Of a stretch of 48,315 nt of DNA, positions 32,587-40,937 are shown in pieces. This stretch comes from Clostridiales bacterium. GTDB lineage: Bacteria; Bacillota; Clostridia; Saccharofermentanales; Saccharofermentanaceae. The DNA is taken from contig JAFWPB010000049.1 of NCBI GenBank assembly GCA_017545245.1, forward strand, positions 1-48,315. Direction: 5' to 3'. A program made the position numbers and the translations under genes. Under the pieces are notes generated by a model. It did not search any database, had not been told where the DNA came from, and saw only the letters and a list, made by a program, of their open reading frames with translations. Within the stretch, counting starts at the first letter, position 1, and each line of letters opens with the position of its first letter.

Positions 32587-33845
32587 CGCGTTCGTTTTTC
32601 AAAGGACTGGCGATCCGTGCTTTGGTCGTTGTGGTGTTGAGTCTGTCGTTTCTTCTTGTCTGCTATTACAAGACGAAGAGCGATTACAACAAGCGCGAGC
32701 AGGCGCAGTACCAGGAAGAGTTCGGAAGTCTTCTCATGGCATCGGAATACCGTCTTCTGAATACCAGTATTCTGAAGGATTTCCAGGATATCCGGTATGT
32801 GTATAGTGCTTATGATGAGAGCGGCAAGCTTATCGGCTACATTCTCGACGTGGCCATGGATACGTCATACGGTTTTATCCATACGCAGCTGTGCATCAGT
32901 GAAAATGGCGAAAACCTCATGGATCTGCGTATCGTTGAGGATAAGGAAGCTGCAATCACACTTACTGAAGAGCAACTGGAGGAATTGAAATCACAGCTTA
33001 AGGACGCACGTATTCCGGTTGCCGTAAACCAGCAGCTTGTTCCTGATGTTCCTTATCAGGTTGAATATGACCCGCTTCTGGGTCTTCACGACGGAATCTA
33101 CTATTCGGAGCTTCCGGAGGTTTCGAAAGACGGATATCTTGATTATGTGGAGATCGAGGTAAGAGGCGGACGTATCGTCCGTGTTGAGTGGGATGCGGTC
33201 AATGCAACGACGAAGAAGACCCGTTCACAGGACTCGATCAATGGCGACTATAACATCAGCGGTAATATCTGGGCAGAGCAGGCGTATCGCGTACAGAACC
33301 GCCTCGTGCTGGTGCAGGACCCGATGAAACTGGCGATGAAATCGGATGGAACCACGGAGATCATTGACGGCGTGACCATGAAGATTTCTGTCTTTGTCCA
33401 GTTGGTAAATGAGAGTATTGCCAATTCCCGTTCTATGCTGACGAAGGATATGTATCTGCGTTCGAAGAACCCGGAAAGCTCGGATCCGAACGAGACTGAT
33501 CCGGAGACGAAAGAAGATGTGAAAGAAACGACAACGGAGACCGACGGAAATACATCGGAGACTACGTTGTCTTCAGCGGATACACCAACACCGATGCCGA
33601 CCGTTCCGGCAACACCGACCCCGACAAAAGTTCCGTCACAGATCGGTGTAGTAGGTGGTGAGGACGGCGTTGTCCAGGGAGATACAGGTGATATTCTTTC
33701 GGAGAGTGTGGATGGTATTCCACTTTCTGAGATCCGTACATATATCGAAGGACTTCCGGATGCGCAGAATGCCTGTTCGGCAACATTGAGTACGATCAAT
33801 CAGGCATATAAGTTTATGCGTGAATATTTGAATTGGGTAGGTTGA
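32583..33845 (+). CDS. rnfG: RnfG-like protein with duplicated FMN-binding-like region and Thr-Pro linker
   Basis: The protein has 420 residues, about twice usual RnfG length. It starts at ATG 32583 after GGAGGTGGAG. One N-terminal transmembrane helix (~12-29) anchors it with the rest outside. Residues ~55-290 hold two FMN-binding-like folds (GKLIGYILDV, then DGIYYSELPEVSKDGYLDYV). The place of the usual SGATxS motif reads DGVTMKIS. After an acidic Thr-rich and Thr-Pro linker (~295-345) a C-terminal element contains CSATLSTINQAYKF, which does resemble an FMN-threonine motif (Thr401). So the only plausible flavin threonine lies at the far C-terminus beyond a flexible linker. Confidence 0.75.
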   Translation: MTRSFFKGLAIRALVVVVLSLSFLLVCYYKTKSDYNKREQAQYQEEFGSLLMASEYRLLNTSILKDFQDIRYVYSAYDESGKLIGYILDVAMDTSYGFIHTQLCISENGENLMDLRIVEDKEAAITLTEEQLEELKSQLKDARIPVAVNQQLVPDVPYQVEYDPLLGLHDGIYYSELPEVSKDGYLDYVEIEVRGGRIVRVEWDAVNATTKKTRSQDSINGDYNISGNIWAEQAYRVQNRLVLVQDPMKLAMKSDGTTEIIDGVTMKISVFVQLVNESIANSRSMLTKDMYLRSKNPESSDPNETDPETKEDVKETTTETDGNTSETTLSSADTPTPMPTVPATPTPTKVPSQIGVVGGEDGVVQGDTGDILSESVDGIPLSEIRTYIEGLPDAQNACSATLSTINQAYKFMREYLNWVG

Positions 33846-33846
33846 T

Positions 33847-34980
33847 ATGCAGGAGAAAAACTACATCTCAAAAAAGCAGTTTAGGATCGTGGTATCTTTT
33901 GCCTTGATCATGCTTTGCACGACGGCTTCACTTTCTGTGTTTGTCAGTTCAATCCTGCAATTTCTCCTTTTCTTCCTGATCAATGCCGTGTCGATCCGCT
34001 ATGTGAAGAACCACCGTATCTGCTGGGGCATCTTTGCGTTCTCGTCCGCGGTAGTCGGGGAGATCACAAACCTTCTTTCACAGCTTCTGAAGATGAATAT
34101 TCCGACGCCTGCGATTTTTCTGTTCCCGGCTTCCTCTTTCCTTTTCCTTACGGCGCCGCTTTTCCTGCATATGATGGAAGCGGAGGAAACAGGTACCGAT
34201 ATCGGATATGTGCATGGTTTCTTATTCTATCTTGTGAATGGCGCGTTGATTGCTTCGATCCGGGAGATATTCGGGGCCGATTCGGTATTCGGTATCAAGC
34301 TCGGTCTTTTCGGACAATCGGACCTTCAGCTTCTGAATCACTCTTCCGGTGCGGCACTTCTGGTGCTGATCAGCATTCTTGTTCTCGTTCTTCTGAAAAG
34401 TAACGAGACGAGAAAAACATGGGTGCTTGATTGGGAGCGTGGTGAGAGAAAGAAGTATCAGGGCCTGTCCTTTTCGAGAGAAAAGAGATTCTTTATCCTC
34501 ATGCTCTGCCTTCTGATCGTGGATGTGATTGCGGGAGGAATCAGCGCTCTTTATGTCTTTTACGCACCGCTCGAGCTGCGGAATGTGGCGCATATCGTCC
34601 TATATGCAACGATCCTGACTTTGGGACTCTTTACACTTGTTGTGAAAGCATTCCATATCGAGCAGGAAATCGACGAGAACCGGTATCTGCCGCTGCTTTC
34701 GATCGTGAAGATCGCTTTGCCATTGACGTTCTATTTGCGTCGCCTGAGCGTACAGGGCGGAGAACTGGCGATATCGACGTTTTTGATTTGGTGGATCGCA
34801 CTCGTCATTGGTGTATGGTTCTCCTTTACGATCGTACTGTTTTATCTGCATGTTCTGGACCGCCGTCTGCTGTTCAGTAAGATACCCCGAAGACTCGAAG
34901 GTATTCCGTTTGTTATTCTTCACATCCTGTTGGCGCTTCTGATCATGATGCCGATCCTGGATGTGCTGCAAAATGTCTAA
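33847..34980 (+). CDS. RnfE-RnfA fusion-like membrane protein with lost Fe-S cysteines
   Basis: The protein has 377 residues and starts one base after rnfG. It is polytopic, probably with 11-12 helices. The N-terminal half aligns with RnfE: FALIMLCTTASLS for LGLCPTLAVT, and NGALIASIREIFGADSVFGI for the RnfE signature SIREILGxGTLFGF. The C-terminal half aligns with RnfA: LPLLSIVKIALPL, then DRRLLFSKIPRRLEGIP for RERLEFADVPKAFRGFP. RnfA and RnfE normally supply two cysteines each to an intramembrane [2Fe-2S] cluster. Here only Cys24 is in place; the other three positions appear to be Pro104, Tyr239 and about Phe295/Tyr296. It is therefore both fused and probably unable to bind the normal cluster. 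Alignments were made by eye. Confidence 0.7.
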   Translation: MQEKNYISKKQFRIVVSFALIMLCTTASLSVFVSSILQFLLFFLINAVSIRYVKNHRICWGIFAFSSAVVGEITNLLSQLLKMNIPTPAIFLFPASSFLFLTAPLFLHMMEAEETGTDIGYVHGFLFYLVNGALIASIREIFGADSVFGIKLGLFGQSDLQLLNHSSGAALLVLISILVLVLLKSNETRKTWVLDWERGERKKYQGLSFSREKRFFILMLCLLIVDVIAGGISALYVFYAPLELRNVAHIVLYATILTLGLFTLVVKAFHIEQEIDENRYLPLLSIVKIALPLTFYLRRLSVQGGELAISTFLIWWIALVIGVWFSFTIVLFYLHVLDRRLLFSKIPRRLEGIPFVILHILLALLIMMPILDVLQNV

Positions 34981-34992
34981 GGAGGCATAAAA

Positions 34993-36201
34993 ATGAAGAT
35001 CGTGATCACGTGCCTTTTCGGCCTGGAACACTTCTGTGTGGAAGATCTGGAAAATATCGGTTATGACAAGAGCCGCATCGAAGTGTCGGACGGGCAGCTT
35101 CTGGTTTCGACGACGCCGGAGACAATGAAAAAGGACTGTGCCCGAATCCTGATGTGGACGAGAAGGGGCGAGCGCGTCCTTCTTTCCATGGGCGAATTCG
35201 ATGCCGATACATTTGAAAGTTTTTTCGATGGGTTCGAGAAGATCCGCTGGGAAGACTGGATCCCGGAGAATTGGGCATTCCACGTGAACGGTTATTCGCG
35301 GGATTCGAAACTTTTCGGTATTCCTGCGTGCCAGAGCCTTGCTAAGAAAGCCATGGTAAAAGCACTGTTGTCGGCGCGTCATCTTCCTGAGGGGGCGCTG
35401 ATCCGCGAAGACGAGAAACTCGGTATCGTGAAGGTCTCTTTTGGTATCGTGAAAGACCATGTCCGCGTGATGATCGATCTGACCGGAGACGGACTCCATA
35501 AACGTGGTTACCGCCCGCTCATGCACGAAGCACCGATCAAGGAGACGCTGGCGTCCGGCATGGTCAGCGCCGCACAGTACCGTTTCTTCGGGGAAGAGGC
35601 GCTGGTCGATCCGTTCTGCGGTTCGGGTACGATCGTGATCGAGGCGGCCATGATGGCTTTGAATATCGCACCGGGATTAAAGAGAGAGTTCGCCGCGGAG
35701 AAACTCCCGTTTATCGGGAAAACAGTAATCGACGAGGCGAGAAAAGAAGCGCAGGACATGGCAGATCTTTCACCGATGGACGATATCTATTTCTACGGAT
35801 CCGACATTGATCCGAAAGCCGTCGAAACGGCGAGAAGAAATGCCCAGGCGGCCGGAGTAGCGGACTTTACGCGCTTTAAGGTCGCGGATTTCAAAACGCA
35901 AACACCTGAAGAATTAGAAAAATGGACGAAAATGAAGAGGCAGATGATCCTTTGTAATCCACCATATGGCGGACGTCTTCTGACGCCGGAGGAAGCGAAG
36001 AATATCTACCGCGGAATCGCGCAGACGTACTTAGATAAGCAAGGATACTGCAAGAAAGGCGTTCGTCTTTCCGTGATCACACCGGATGATTCTTTTGAAA
36101 ACCAGGTAGTCCGAAAAGCAGATAAAAGACGAAAACTGTATAACGGTTCGATTCGATGCCAATTGACAAATTATTATCGTTTGCCACCGAAGAAAAACTG
36201 A
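34993..36201 (+). CDS. Class I SAM-dependent RNA methyltransferase (THUMP; RlmL/YpsC-like)
   Basis: The protein has 402 residues. ATG 34993 follows AAGGAGG, 12 bases after the rnfEA gene. An N-terminal THUMP-type RNA-binding domain leads to a Rossmann methyltransferase. The SAM motif is VDPFCGSGTIVIEAAM and the catalytic motif is LCNPPYGGRL (NPPY, typical of exocyclic-amine methylation, m2G). The closest known group is the YpsC/RlmL set that methylates 23S rRNA guanine or tRNA guanine; I cannot choose between them. It is the last gene of the rpoD-rnf run and is followed by a terminator. Confidence 0.88.
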   Translation: MKIVITCLFGLEHFCVEDLENIGYDKSRIEVSDGQLLVSTTPETMKKDCARILMWTRRGERVLLSMGEFDADTFESFFDGFEKIRWEDWIPENWAFHVNGYSRDSKLFGIPACQSLAKKAMVKALLSARHLPEGALIREDEKLGIVKVSFGIVKDHVRVMIDLTGDGLHKRGYRPLMHEAPIKETLASGMVSAAQYRFFGEEALVDPFCGSGTIVIEAAMMALNIAPGLKREFAAEKLPFIGKTVIDEARKEAQDMADLSPMDDIYFYGSDIDPKAVETARRNAQAAGVADFTRFKVADFKTQTPEELEKWTKMKRQMILCNPPYGGRLLTPEEAKNIYRGIAQTYLDKQGYCKKGVRLSVITPDDSFENQVVRKADKRRKLYNGSIRCQLTNYYRLPPKKN

Positions 36202-36250
36202 AAACAAGTGTCCGCGAATGGTGGACACACAAAATGTCAAATTGATGTCG

Positions 36251-36285
36251 AAAGCGCTGGAAAAGCCTAAATTCCAGTGCTTTTT
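36251..36285 (+). terminator. Intrinsic terminator after the RNA methyltransferase gene
   Basis: AAAGCGCTGGAA (36251-36262) pairs with TTCCAGTGCTTT (36272-36283) with a single G-U, loop of nine bases, followed by TTC and A-rich DNA. The U-tract is formed by the end of the stem (TTTTT 36281-36285). Confidence 0.75.
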
Positions 36286-36393
36286 CATTAAAAAAGTTTT
36301 TCGTACGTTTTTGCGAAAACTACTTGACAAAAATAGACGGTGCAAAAAATCGGGCTTTGCGATATGCGTTTTTTAGAAACCCTTGTCTTTGAG

Positions 36394-36423
36394 TTATCCA
36401 CAGACTTTTCCACATTTTCCACA
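36394..36423 (+). promoter_or_regulatory. Cluster of three DnaA boxes
   Basis: TTATCCACA (36394-36402), TTTTCCACA (36406-36414) and TTTTCCACA (36415-36423) all match the DnaA consensus TTWTNCACA and lie in the same orientation. The second and third are adjacent without a gap. Flanks are AT-rich. No dnaA, dnaN or rpmH is present in the window. Possible roles are a DnaA-titrating site, DnaA control of proA, or part of a replication origin; the sequence does not decide. Confidence 0.75.
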
Positions 36424-36545
36424 GGTCTTTTTCGCAACCCACATTTGAAAAGTGGAAAACTCTCCGCTAGAAAAACGATGCGTTTGTTTTCAGTTCTTTT
36501 CAATATGAAAATCTTGAGAAAGAATAAGCCATAAAGGTGGGAATC

Positions 36546-36554
36546 TGCTATAAT
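36546..36554 (+). promoter_or_regulatory. Extended -10 promoter of the proA-rpiB-upp group
   Basis: TGcTATAAT at 36546-36554 is a perfect extended -10; no good -35 lies at 17 bp. Transcription would start near 36561, giving a leader of about 25 bases with AAGAAGG before ATG 36585. Confidence 0.65.
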
Positions 36555-36584
36555 ATAATGAATCTATGAAAAGAAGGTTTGACT

Positions 36585-37865
36585 ATGACGGATTTTGAAT
36601 CTCGTGCGAAGGAAGCAAAGCAGGCATCGTATGCCATGGCGGTACTTCCGACTGAAGTGAAAGACGCGGCACTTCTTGCAATTGCAGAAGCGCTCCAGGA
36701 GAACAAAGATGTCATCTTTGCAGAGAATGCTCTCGATGTGAAAGATGCGCAGGAGTCCGACCTTCCCATGCCTCTTCAGAAGAGACTTTTGTTCGATGAG
36801 CATAAACTTGCCGATGTGACGAGTGGACTTCGTAGCTTGACCAAGCTTGCTGATCCGGTCGGCCGTGAACTTCTGAAGACCGAGCTTGACGATGATCTGG
36901 TCATGACACGTGTGTCCTGCCCGATCGGTGTGCTCGGAATCATCTTTGAATCCCGTCCGGACGCACTGGTACAGATTGCCTCGCTTGCTTTGAAATCCGG
37001 TAATGCCTGCTGCCTGAAGGGCGGAAGTGAAGCGATCCGTTCGAACCGCATCCTTTATGAAGTGATTGCGGAGGCTTCCGAGAAAGCCGGTATCCCGAAG
37101 GGCTGGATCACGCTGATGGAGACGAGAAACGATGTGGCAGAGATGCTCCGTCTTGATAAGTATATCGATCTGATCATCCCACGCGGCTCGAATTCTTTTG
37201 TCCAGTACATCATGCAGCACAGTTCCATCCCGGTCATGGGCCATGCGGACGGTGTCTGCCATCTTTATATTCACGAGAAAGCAGATCAAGAGATGGCGTT
37301 GAAGCTTGCTATCGACAGTAAGACCCAGTATGTTGCGGTCTGCAATGCATGCGAGACGATCCTTGTTGACAGTTCGATCGCCGAGGAATTCCTGCCTAAG
37401 CTTGCTGCGGCACTGAAAGAGAAGAACGTCGTTCTCCATGGTTGTGAGAAGACGAAAGCGATCCTTCCGAATGTTCTCCCTGTCGAGGAGTGGCACCATG
37501 AGTATCTTGATTATGAAGTTTCGATCAAAGTCGTATCCGGTCTGGATGAAGCGATCGATCACATCAATACCAATGGTTCCGGTCATACGGAGTCAATCGT
37601 AACGACTGATAAAGATGCGGCGGAAGCCTTCATGAACCGTGTGGATTCCGGCAATACTTTTTGGAACTGCTCGACACGTTTCTCAGATGGCCTGCGCTAT
37701 GGTTTCGGCGCTGAGGTCGGAATCAGTACGAGTAAACTCCATGCCAGAGGTCCGGTTGGCCTGGAAGGCCTGGTCACTTACAAATACAAGATCGTCGGAA
37801 ACGGAAATATCGTGGCCGACTATGCTTCAGGCAAGAGAACTTTTACACATAAACACATCAAATAA
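36585..37865 (+). CDS. proA: Glutamate-5-semialdehyde dehydrogenase (gamma-glutamyl phosphate reductase)
   Basis: The protein has 426 residues, usual for ProA. ATG 36585 (MTDFESRAK) lies 7 bases after AAGAAGG; an in-frame TTG at 36579 is too close to that site. ProA reduces gamma-glutamyl phosphate with NADPH in proline synthesis. Visible motifs are GVLGIIFESRPDALVQIASL, KSGNACCLKGGSEA, IPRGSNSFVQYI and the catalytic cysteine in VCNACETILVD. The partner kinase gene proB is not adjacent. rpiB follows after 15 bases. Confidence 0.95.
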   Translation: MTDFESRAKEAKQASYAMAVLPTEVKDAALLAIAEALQENKDVIFAENALDVKDAQESDLPMPLQKRLLFDEHKLADVTSGLRSLTKLADPVGRELLKTELDDDLVMTRVSCPIGVLGIIFESRPDALVQIASLALKSGNACCLKGGSEAIRSNRILYEVIAEASEKAGIPKGWITLMETRNDVAEMLRLDKYIDLIIPRGSNSFVQYIMQHSSIPVMGHADGVCHLYIHEKADQEMALKLAIDSKTQYVAVCNACETILVDSSIAEEFLPKLAAALKEKNVVLHGCEKTKAILPNVLPVEEWHHEYLDYEVSIKVVSGLDEAIDHINTNGSGHTESIVTTDKDAAEAFMNRVDSGNTFWNCSTRFSDGLRYGFGAEVGISTSKLHARGPVGLEGLVTYKYKIVGNGNIVADYASGKRTFTHKHIK

Positions 37866-37880
37866 AGCGAGGGTATGAAA

Positions 37881-38333
37881 ATGGTTATTTCAATTGCATC
37901 TGATCACGCAGGATTTCCACTCCGTAAGATCGTAGTGGAGCATCTTACCAAGCAGGGACACACGATCATTGAAGGTGGTGCGACTGCAGCAGATGTTCCG
38001 TACAGTTACGTACTGGCCGGACAGAAAGTGGCGAAGGATGTTATCGATGAGAAAGCAGAAAGAGGTATCGTGATCTGTGGAACCGGTATCGGCATCTCGA
38101 TGGTAGCCAATAAGTTCCCAGGTATCCGCTGCGCACTCTGCACGAACGAATACATGGCCAGAATGTCCCGTCAGCACAACGATGCGAATGTTCTTTCCAT
38201 GGGCGCCCGCGTAGTTGGAAGCTCTTTGGCTCTGGGTATCGTAGATGCATATATGAATGAGCCTTTCGATGGCGGCCGTCATCAGGTCCGTGTAAATGAT
38301 ATGAAGGAGCAGGAAAAAGAACTGTTCAAGTAA
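37881..38333 (+). CDS. rpiB: Ribose-5-phosphate isomerase B
   Basis: The protein has 150 residues. ATG 37881 (MVISIASDHAG) is chosen because GAGGG (37869-37873) is 7 bases upstream; the in-frame ATG at 37875 is only one base from it. RpiB interconverts ribose 5-phosphate and ribulose 5-phosphate. The motifs are SDHAGFPLR, CGTGIGISMVANKFPGIRCALC with the catalytic cysteine region, and SRQHNDANVLSMGAR. It forms the usual cluster with upp and the atp operon, as ywlF does in Bacillus, but glyA is missing here. Confidence 0.95.
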   Translation: MVISIASDHAGFPLRKIVVEHLTKQGHTIIEGGATAADVPYSYVLAGQKVAKDVIDEKAERGIVICGTGIGISMVANKFPGIRCALCTNEYMARMSRQHNDANVLSMGARVVGSSLALGIVDAYMNEPFDGGRHQVRVNDMKEQEKELFK

Positions 38334-38382
38334 ACTGATTTAGACTGATTCAAACGATTCAAAGTGAAAGTGAGGAAAGTAT

Positions 38383-39018
38383 ATGTCTGAGCCGAAATTT
38401 TTTCTATTTGATCACCCGTTGATCCAACACAAGATCTCGATCCTTCGAGACAAGCAAACTTCTACCAAGGAGTTCCGCGAGCTGGTAAATGAACTGGCGA
38501 TGCTCATGGCGTACGAAGTAACTCGGGATCTTCCTTTGAAAGAGGTCGATATCGAGACTCCGGTAGCTGCTACCAAGGCAAAAGTACTTGCAGGCAAGAA
38601 GATCGCGCTGGTGCCGATCCTTCGTGCAGGTCTGGGCATGGTAGATGGTATGCTTTCCATTATCCCAAACGCAAAAGTTGGTCATATCGGTCTGTATCGT
38701 GACCCGAATACTCTGAAGCCGGTCGAGTACTATTGCAAGCTTCCGGACGATATCCAGAACCGCGAAGTCATCCTTCTCGACCCGATGCTGGCAACCGGCG
38801 GTTCTGCTTCTGCGGCCATGACCTTCCTCAAGGAGCGTGGTATCAAGAATATCAAGTTCGTCTGCCTGATCTCGGCACCGGATGGAATTGCAAGACTTCA
38901 GCAGGATCATCCGGATGTACCGATCTTCTGCGCTGCGAAGGATGAGAGACTGAATGATCACGCATACATTATCCCGGGTCTGGGTGATGCCGGCGATCGT
39001 CTTTTCGGTACGAACTGA
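38383..39018 (+). CDS. upp: Uracil phosphoribosyltransferase
   Basis: The protein has 211 residues, typical for Upp, starting at ATG 38383 after GTGAGGAAAG. It salvages uracil with PRPP to UMP. The PRPP-binding loop is [16 protein letters not shown] and the uracil site lies near [17 protein letters not shown], both family hallmarks. It is between rpiB and the ATP synthase operon, a conserved order in Firmicutes. A terminator-like hairpin separates it from atpB. Confidence 0.96.
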   Translation: MSEPKFFLFDHPLIQHKISILRDKQTSTKEFRELVNELAMLMAYEVTRDLPLKEVDIETPVAATKAKVLAGKKIALVPILRAGLGMVDGMLSIIPNAKVGHIGLYRDPNTLKPVEYYCKLPDDIQNREVILLDPMLATGGSASAAMTFLKERGIKNIKFVCLISAPDGIARLQQDHPDVPIFCAAKDERLNDHAYIIPGLGDAGDRLFGTN

Positions 39019-39084
39019 TCGTATTCCCGATTGCGGGATGATCAGCTGATAACATAGGAATATAGTCGAAGTTCAATGGGGAAA

Positions 39085-39119
39085 CAGAGAGGTTTGGTTT
39101 TTGAAGCCTTTCTGTTTTC
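39085..39119 (+). terminator. Terminator or attenuator between upp and atpB
   Basis: CAGAGAGG (39085-39092) pairs with CCTTTCTG (39107-39114) with one G-U, followed by TTTTC. The stem is moderate and the T-tract short, so partial read-through from upp into the atp operon is possible. An ATCAGCTGAT palindrome lies upstream at 39041-39050. Confidence 0.5.
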
Positions 39120-39137
39120 GCAAGAAAGAGTAAGAAA

Positions 39138-40001
39138 ATGAGAGTACTGCTAGCAGCTTCCTGGTGGACGGAATTCTGGGAAGCGTTTAAAGATGAAATC
39201 GGAAAAATCAAGTTTTTCGATGTGAGCCACATAGGTGAAGAGATCCGTCACGGCATTTTGCAGTGGCAAGGTTCTTTTACCTTGGGAGGAAGAAAATTCC
39301 TGATCACGGATGCGATCATCGTAACATGGATCGCCGTCTTCCTCGGTGGGCTTCTGTTTATCTGGCTGGGTCATAAGAGAGACAAACTCCCGGGAGCAAG
39401 ACAGTCCTTGATGGAGTCCCTGATCAATCTCATGCTCGGTCTTTGCAAGAACTACGGAATGAATGATGAACAGGCAGAAAAAGTGGTGCCGATGATCGGT
39501 ACGATAGGTATTTTCCTGATCTCCTGCAACACATTCTCAATTTTTAAACTGCCACCGCCGGCAAAGAACATTGCCTTCCCATTTGCCATGGCTATCTTTG
39601 CCATTATATATGTTGCAGTCATGTCGATCCGCTTTGTAGGGATCAAGGGTTTTGCTTCCACATTCCTGGATCCGAAAGCCTTTATGCTGCCATTCAAGAT
39701 CATTGACTTCTTTATCAAACCGGTATCGTTGGCGCTCCGTCTTTTCGGTAACGTCTTCGGTGCGTTTATCCTCATGGAGTTTGTAAGTATCGTTATCCCG
39801 ATCTTCCTTCCGGGCGTTTTAAGCCTGTGGTTCGATCTCTTTGACGGTATTCTTCAGGCTATCGTGTTCTGCTACCTCACTACCTCTTACATTGGTGAAG
39901 CGATAGAGAGTGCTCACGTCATGAAGGAAAGAAAAGAAGAAAAACTGAAGGCTCAGGCGGAAAAAGAAGCGGCGAATGCCACCGCCGGAGTGGAAGCATA
40001 A
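39138..40001 (+). CDS. atpB: F-type ATP synthase subunit a
   Basis: The protein has 287 residues. The membrane subunit a forms the ion half-channels against the c-ring. The essential arginine lies in SLALRLFGNVFGAFILME, and TSYIGEAIESAH is the last conserved helix. It has five to six predicted helices with an extended N-terminal part (~60 residues) before the first. ATG 39138 has only a weak ribosome site (AAGAGTAAG). No atpI precedes it. It opens the atpB-E-F-(HA)-G-D-C operon. Confidence 0.93.
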   Translation: MRVLLAASWWTEFWEAFKDEIGKIKFFDVSHIGEEIRHGILQWQGSFTLGGRKFLITDAIIVTWIAVFLGGLLFIWLGHKRDKLPGARQSLMESLINLMLGLCKNYGMNDEQAEKVVPMIGTIGIFLISCNTFSIFKLPPPAKNIAFPFAMAIFAIIYVAVMSIRFVGIKGFASTFLDPKAFMLPFKIIDFFIKPVSLALRLFGNVFGAFILMEFVSIVIPIFLPGVLSLWFDLFDGILQAIVFCYLTTSYIGEAIESAHVMKERKEEKLKAQAEKEAANATAGVEA

Positions 40002-40048
40002 GAGGTTGGAAATACTACTTGATCGATAAGAATTAGGAGGAAATAAAA

Positions 40049-40312
40049 ATGAATCTGACAAGAGTTTTATTAGATGTTGCAGCGGATCCGAAGGGCCTGA
40101 TCGGCTTGGGTGCCGGTCTTGCGATCGGTCTCGGTGCTCTGGGTACAACGATCGGTATCGGACTTGCCGCCGGACGTGCGCTCGAAGGTGCAGCTCGTCA
40201 GCCGGAAATGTACAGTAAGCTTCAGACATTGCTTCTGATCTCCATCGTATTCCTGGAGTCTATCGCGATCTATTCGTTGGTAGTAAGCTTGCTTTTGATC
40301 TTTACATTCTGA
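40049..40312 (+). CDS. atpE: F-type ATP synthase subunit c
   Basis: The protein has 87 residues and two transmembrane helices joined by the polar loop ARQPEM that contacts gamma and epsilon. ATG 40049 follows AGGAGG. The ion-binding carboxylate is Glu70 in [12 protein letters not shown]. Ser71 and Tyr75, shared with sodium-binding c-subunits, are present, but the helix-1 glutamine of the Na+ motif is replaced by Ile37 and the Thr after Ser by Ile72. The coupling ion is therefore uncertain, with protons slightly favoured. Confidence 0.94.
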   Translation: MNLTRVLLDVAADPKGLIGLGAGLAIGLGALGTTIGIGLAAGRALEGAARQPEMYSKLQTLLLISIVFLESIAIYSLVVSLLLIFTF

Positions 40313-40331
40313 TCGAATTACGAGGTGTATG

Positions 40332-40937
40332 ATGATGAATTTGCTGTTGATGGCAAACCTTGATAAGATTCCGAGAGCACTTCTGGACGTAGTGGCAGAA
40401 GCAGAGAGTGAGAGCTCACTGCTTTCTCCGGACCAGATGGCGCACTATGCGGTGACGGCGCTCGTTACCATCGTGAATCTCCTGGTAGCGTATTTTATTC
40501 TGAAACTCGTTCTTTTCAAACCGTTGATCAAAGTGATCAAGAAGCGTCAGGAGGGTATCACGGCGCAGGTCGAGAATGCGGAAAAGCAGGAGAAGGCGGC
40601 GAACGAGAAGTTTGAAGAAGCGACCAAGCGCATCGATGCTTCTCACGAAGAAGCCCTGCAGATCATTGCCGACGCAAGATCCCAGGCAGAAAAGCAGTCT
40701 CAGACGATCATTGAGACCGCGAAGAAAGAAGCGCAGGAGATCCGTGACCGTGCGGAAGAAGATGCAAAGCGTACCCGTAAGGCTATGCTGGAAGAGATGA
40801 AAGACGAAGTGGCCGATCTGGCAGTTTCCATTGCAGGACACGTTCTCGGTTCGGATGGAGATGCGAAGAAGGAAAGCGAGCTTCGTGAAAAAGTAAATGC
40901 AGAGCTTCAGTCGACAGAGGTGAAGGCCGGTGAATAA
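40332..40937 (+). CDS. atpF: F-type ATP synthase subunit b
   Basis: About 201 residues. Three ATGs stand in a row (40329, 40332, 40335); GAGG at 40322-40325 favours the second or third. A transmembrane helix (~residues 42-64, [20 protein letters not shown]) is preceded by an unusually long N-terminal part of about 35 residues. The rest is the charged coiled coil of the peripheral stalk ([20 protein letters not shown] onward). The C-terminus normally docks on delta, which here exists only as a domain on alpha. The stop codon overlaps the start of the fusion gene by 8 bases. Confidence 0.92.
   Translation: MMNLLLMANLDKIPRALLDVVAEAESESSLLSPDQMAHYAVTALVTIVNLLVAYFILKLVLFKPLIKVIKKRQEGITAQVENAEKQEKAANEKFEEATKRIDASHEEALQIIADARSQAEKQSQTIIETAKKEAQEIRDRAEEDAKRTRKAMLEEMKDEVADLAVSIAGHVLGSDGDAKKESELREKVNAELQSTEVKAGE

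Larger units (their letters stand above)
36202..36584. other. 383-base noncoding region with terminator, DnaA boxes and proA promoter
   Basis: No gene is supported. The region holds the terminator of the upstream operon (36251-36285), a TTGACA with no matched -10 (36324-36329), three DnaA boxes (36394-36423), AT-rich DNA on both sides, and the extended -10 of proA (36546-36554). Small open frames across it lack ribosome sites. Confidence 0.7.

Noticed and set aside
36394..36423. Chromosomal origin of replication
   Set aside because: Three DnaA boxes alone are not enough. No dnaA, dnaN, rpmH or parAB is nearby and no clear unwinding element was identified, so it is reported only as a box cluster.
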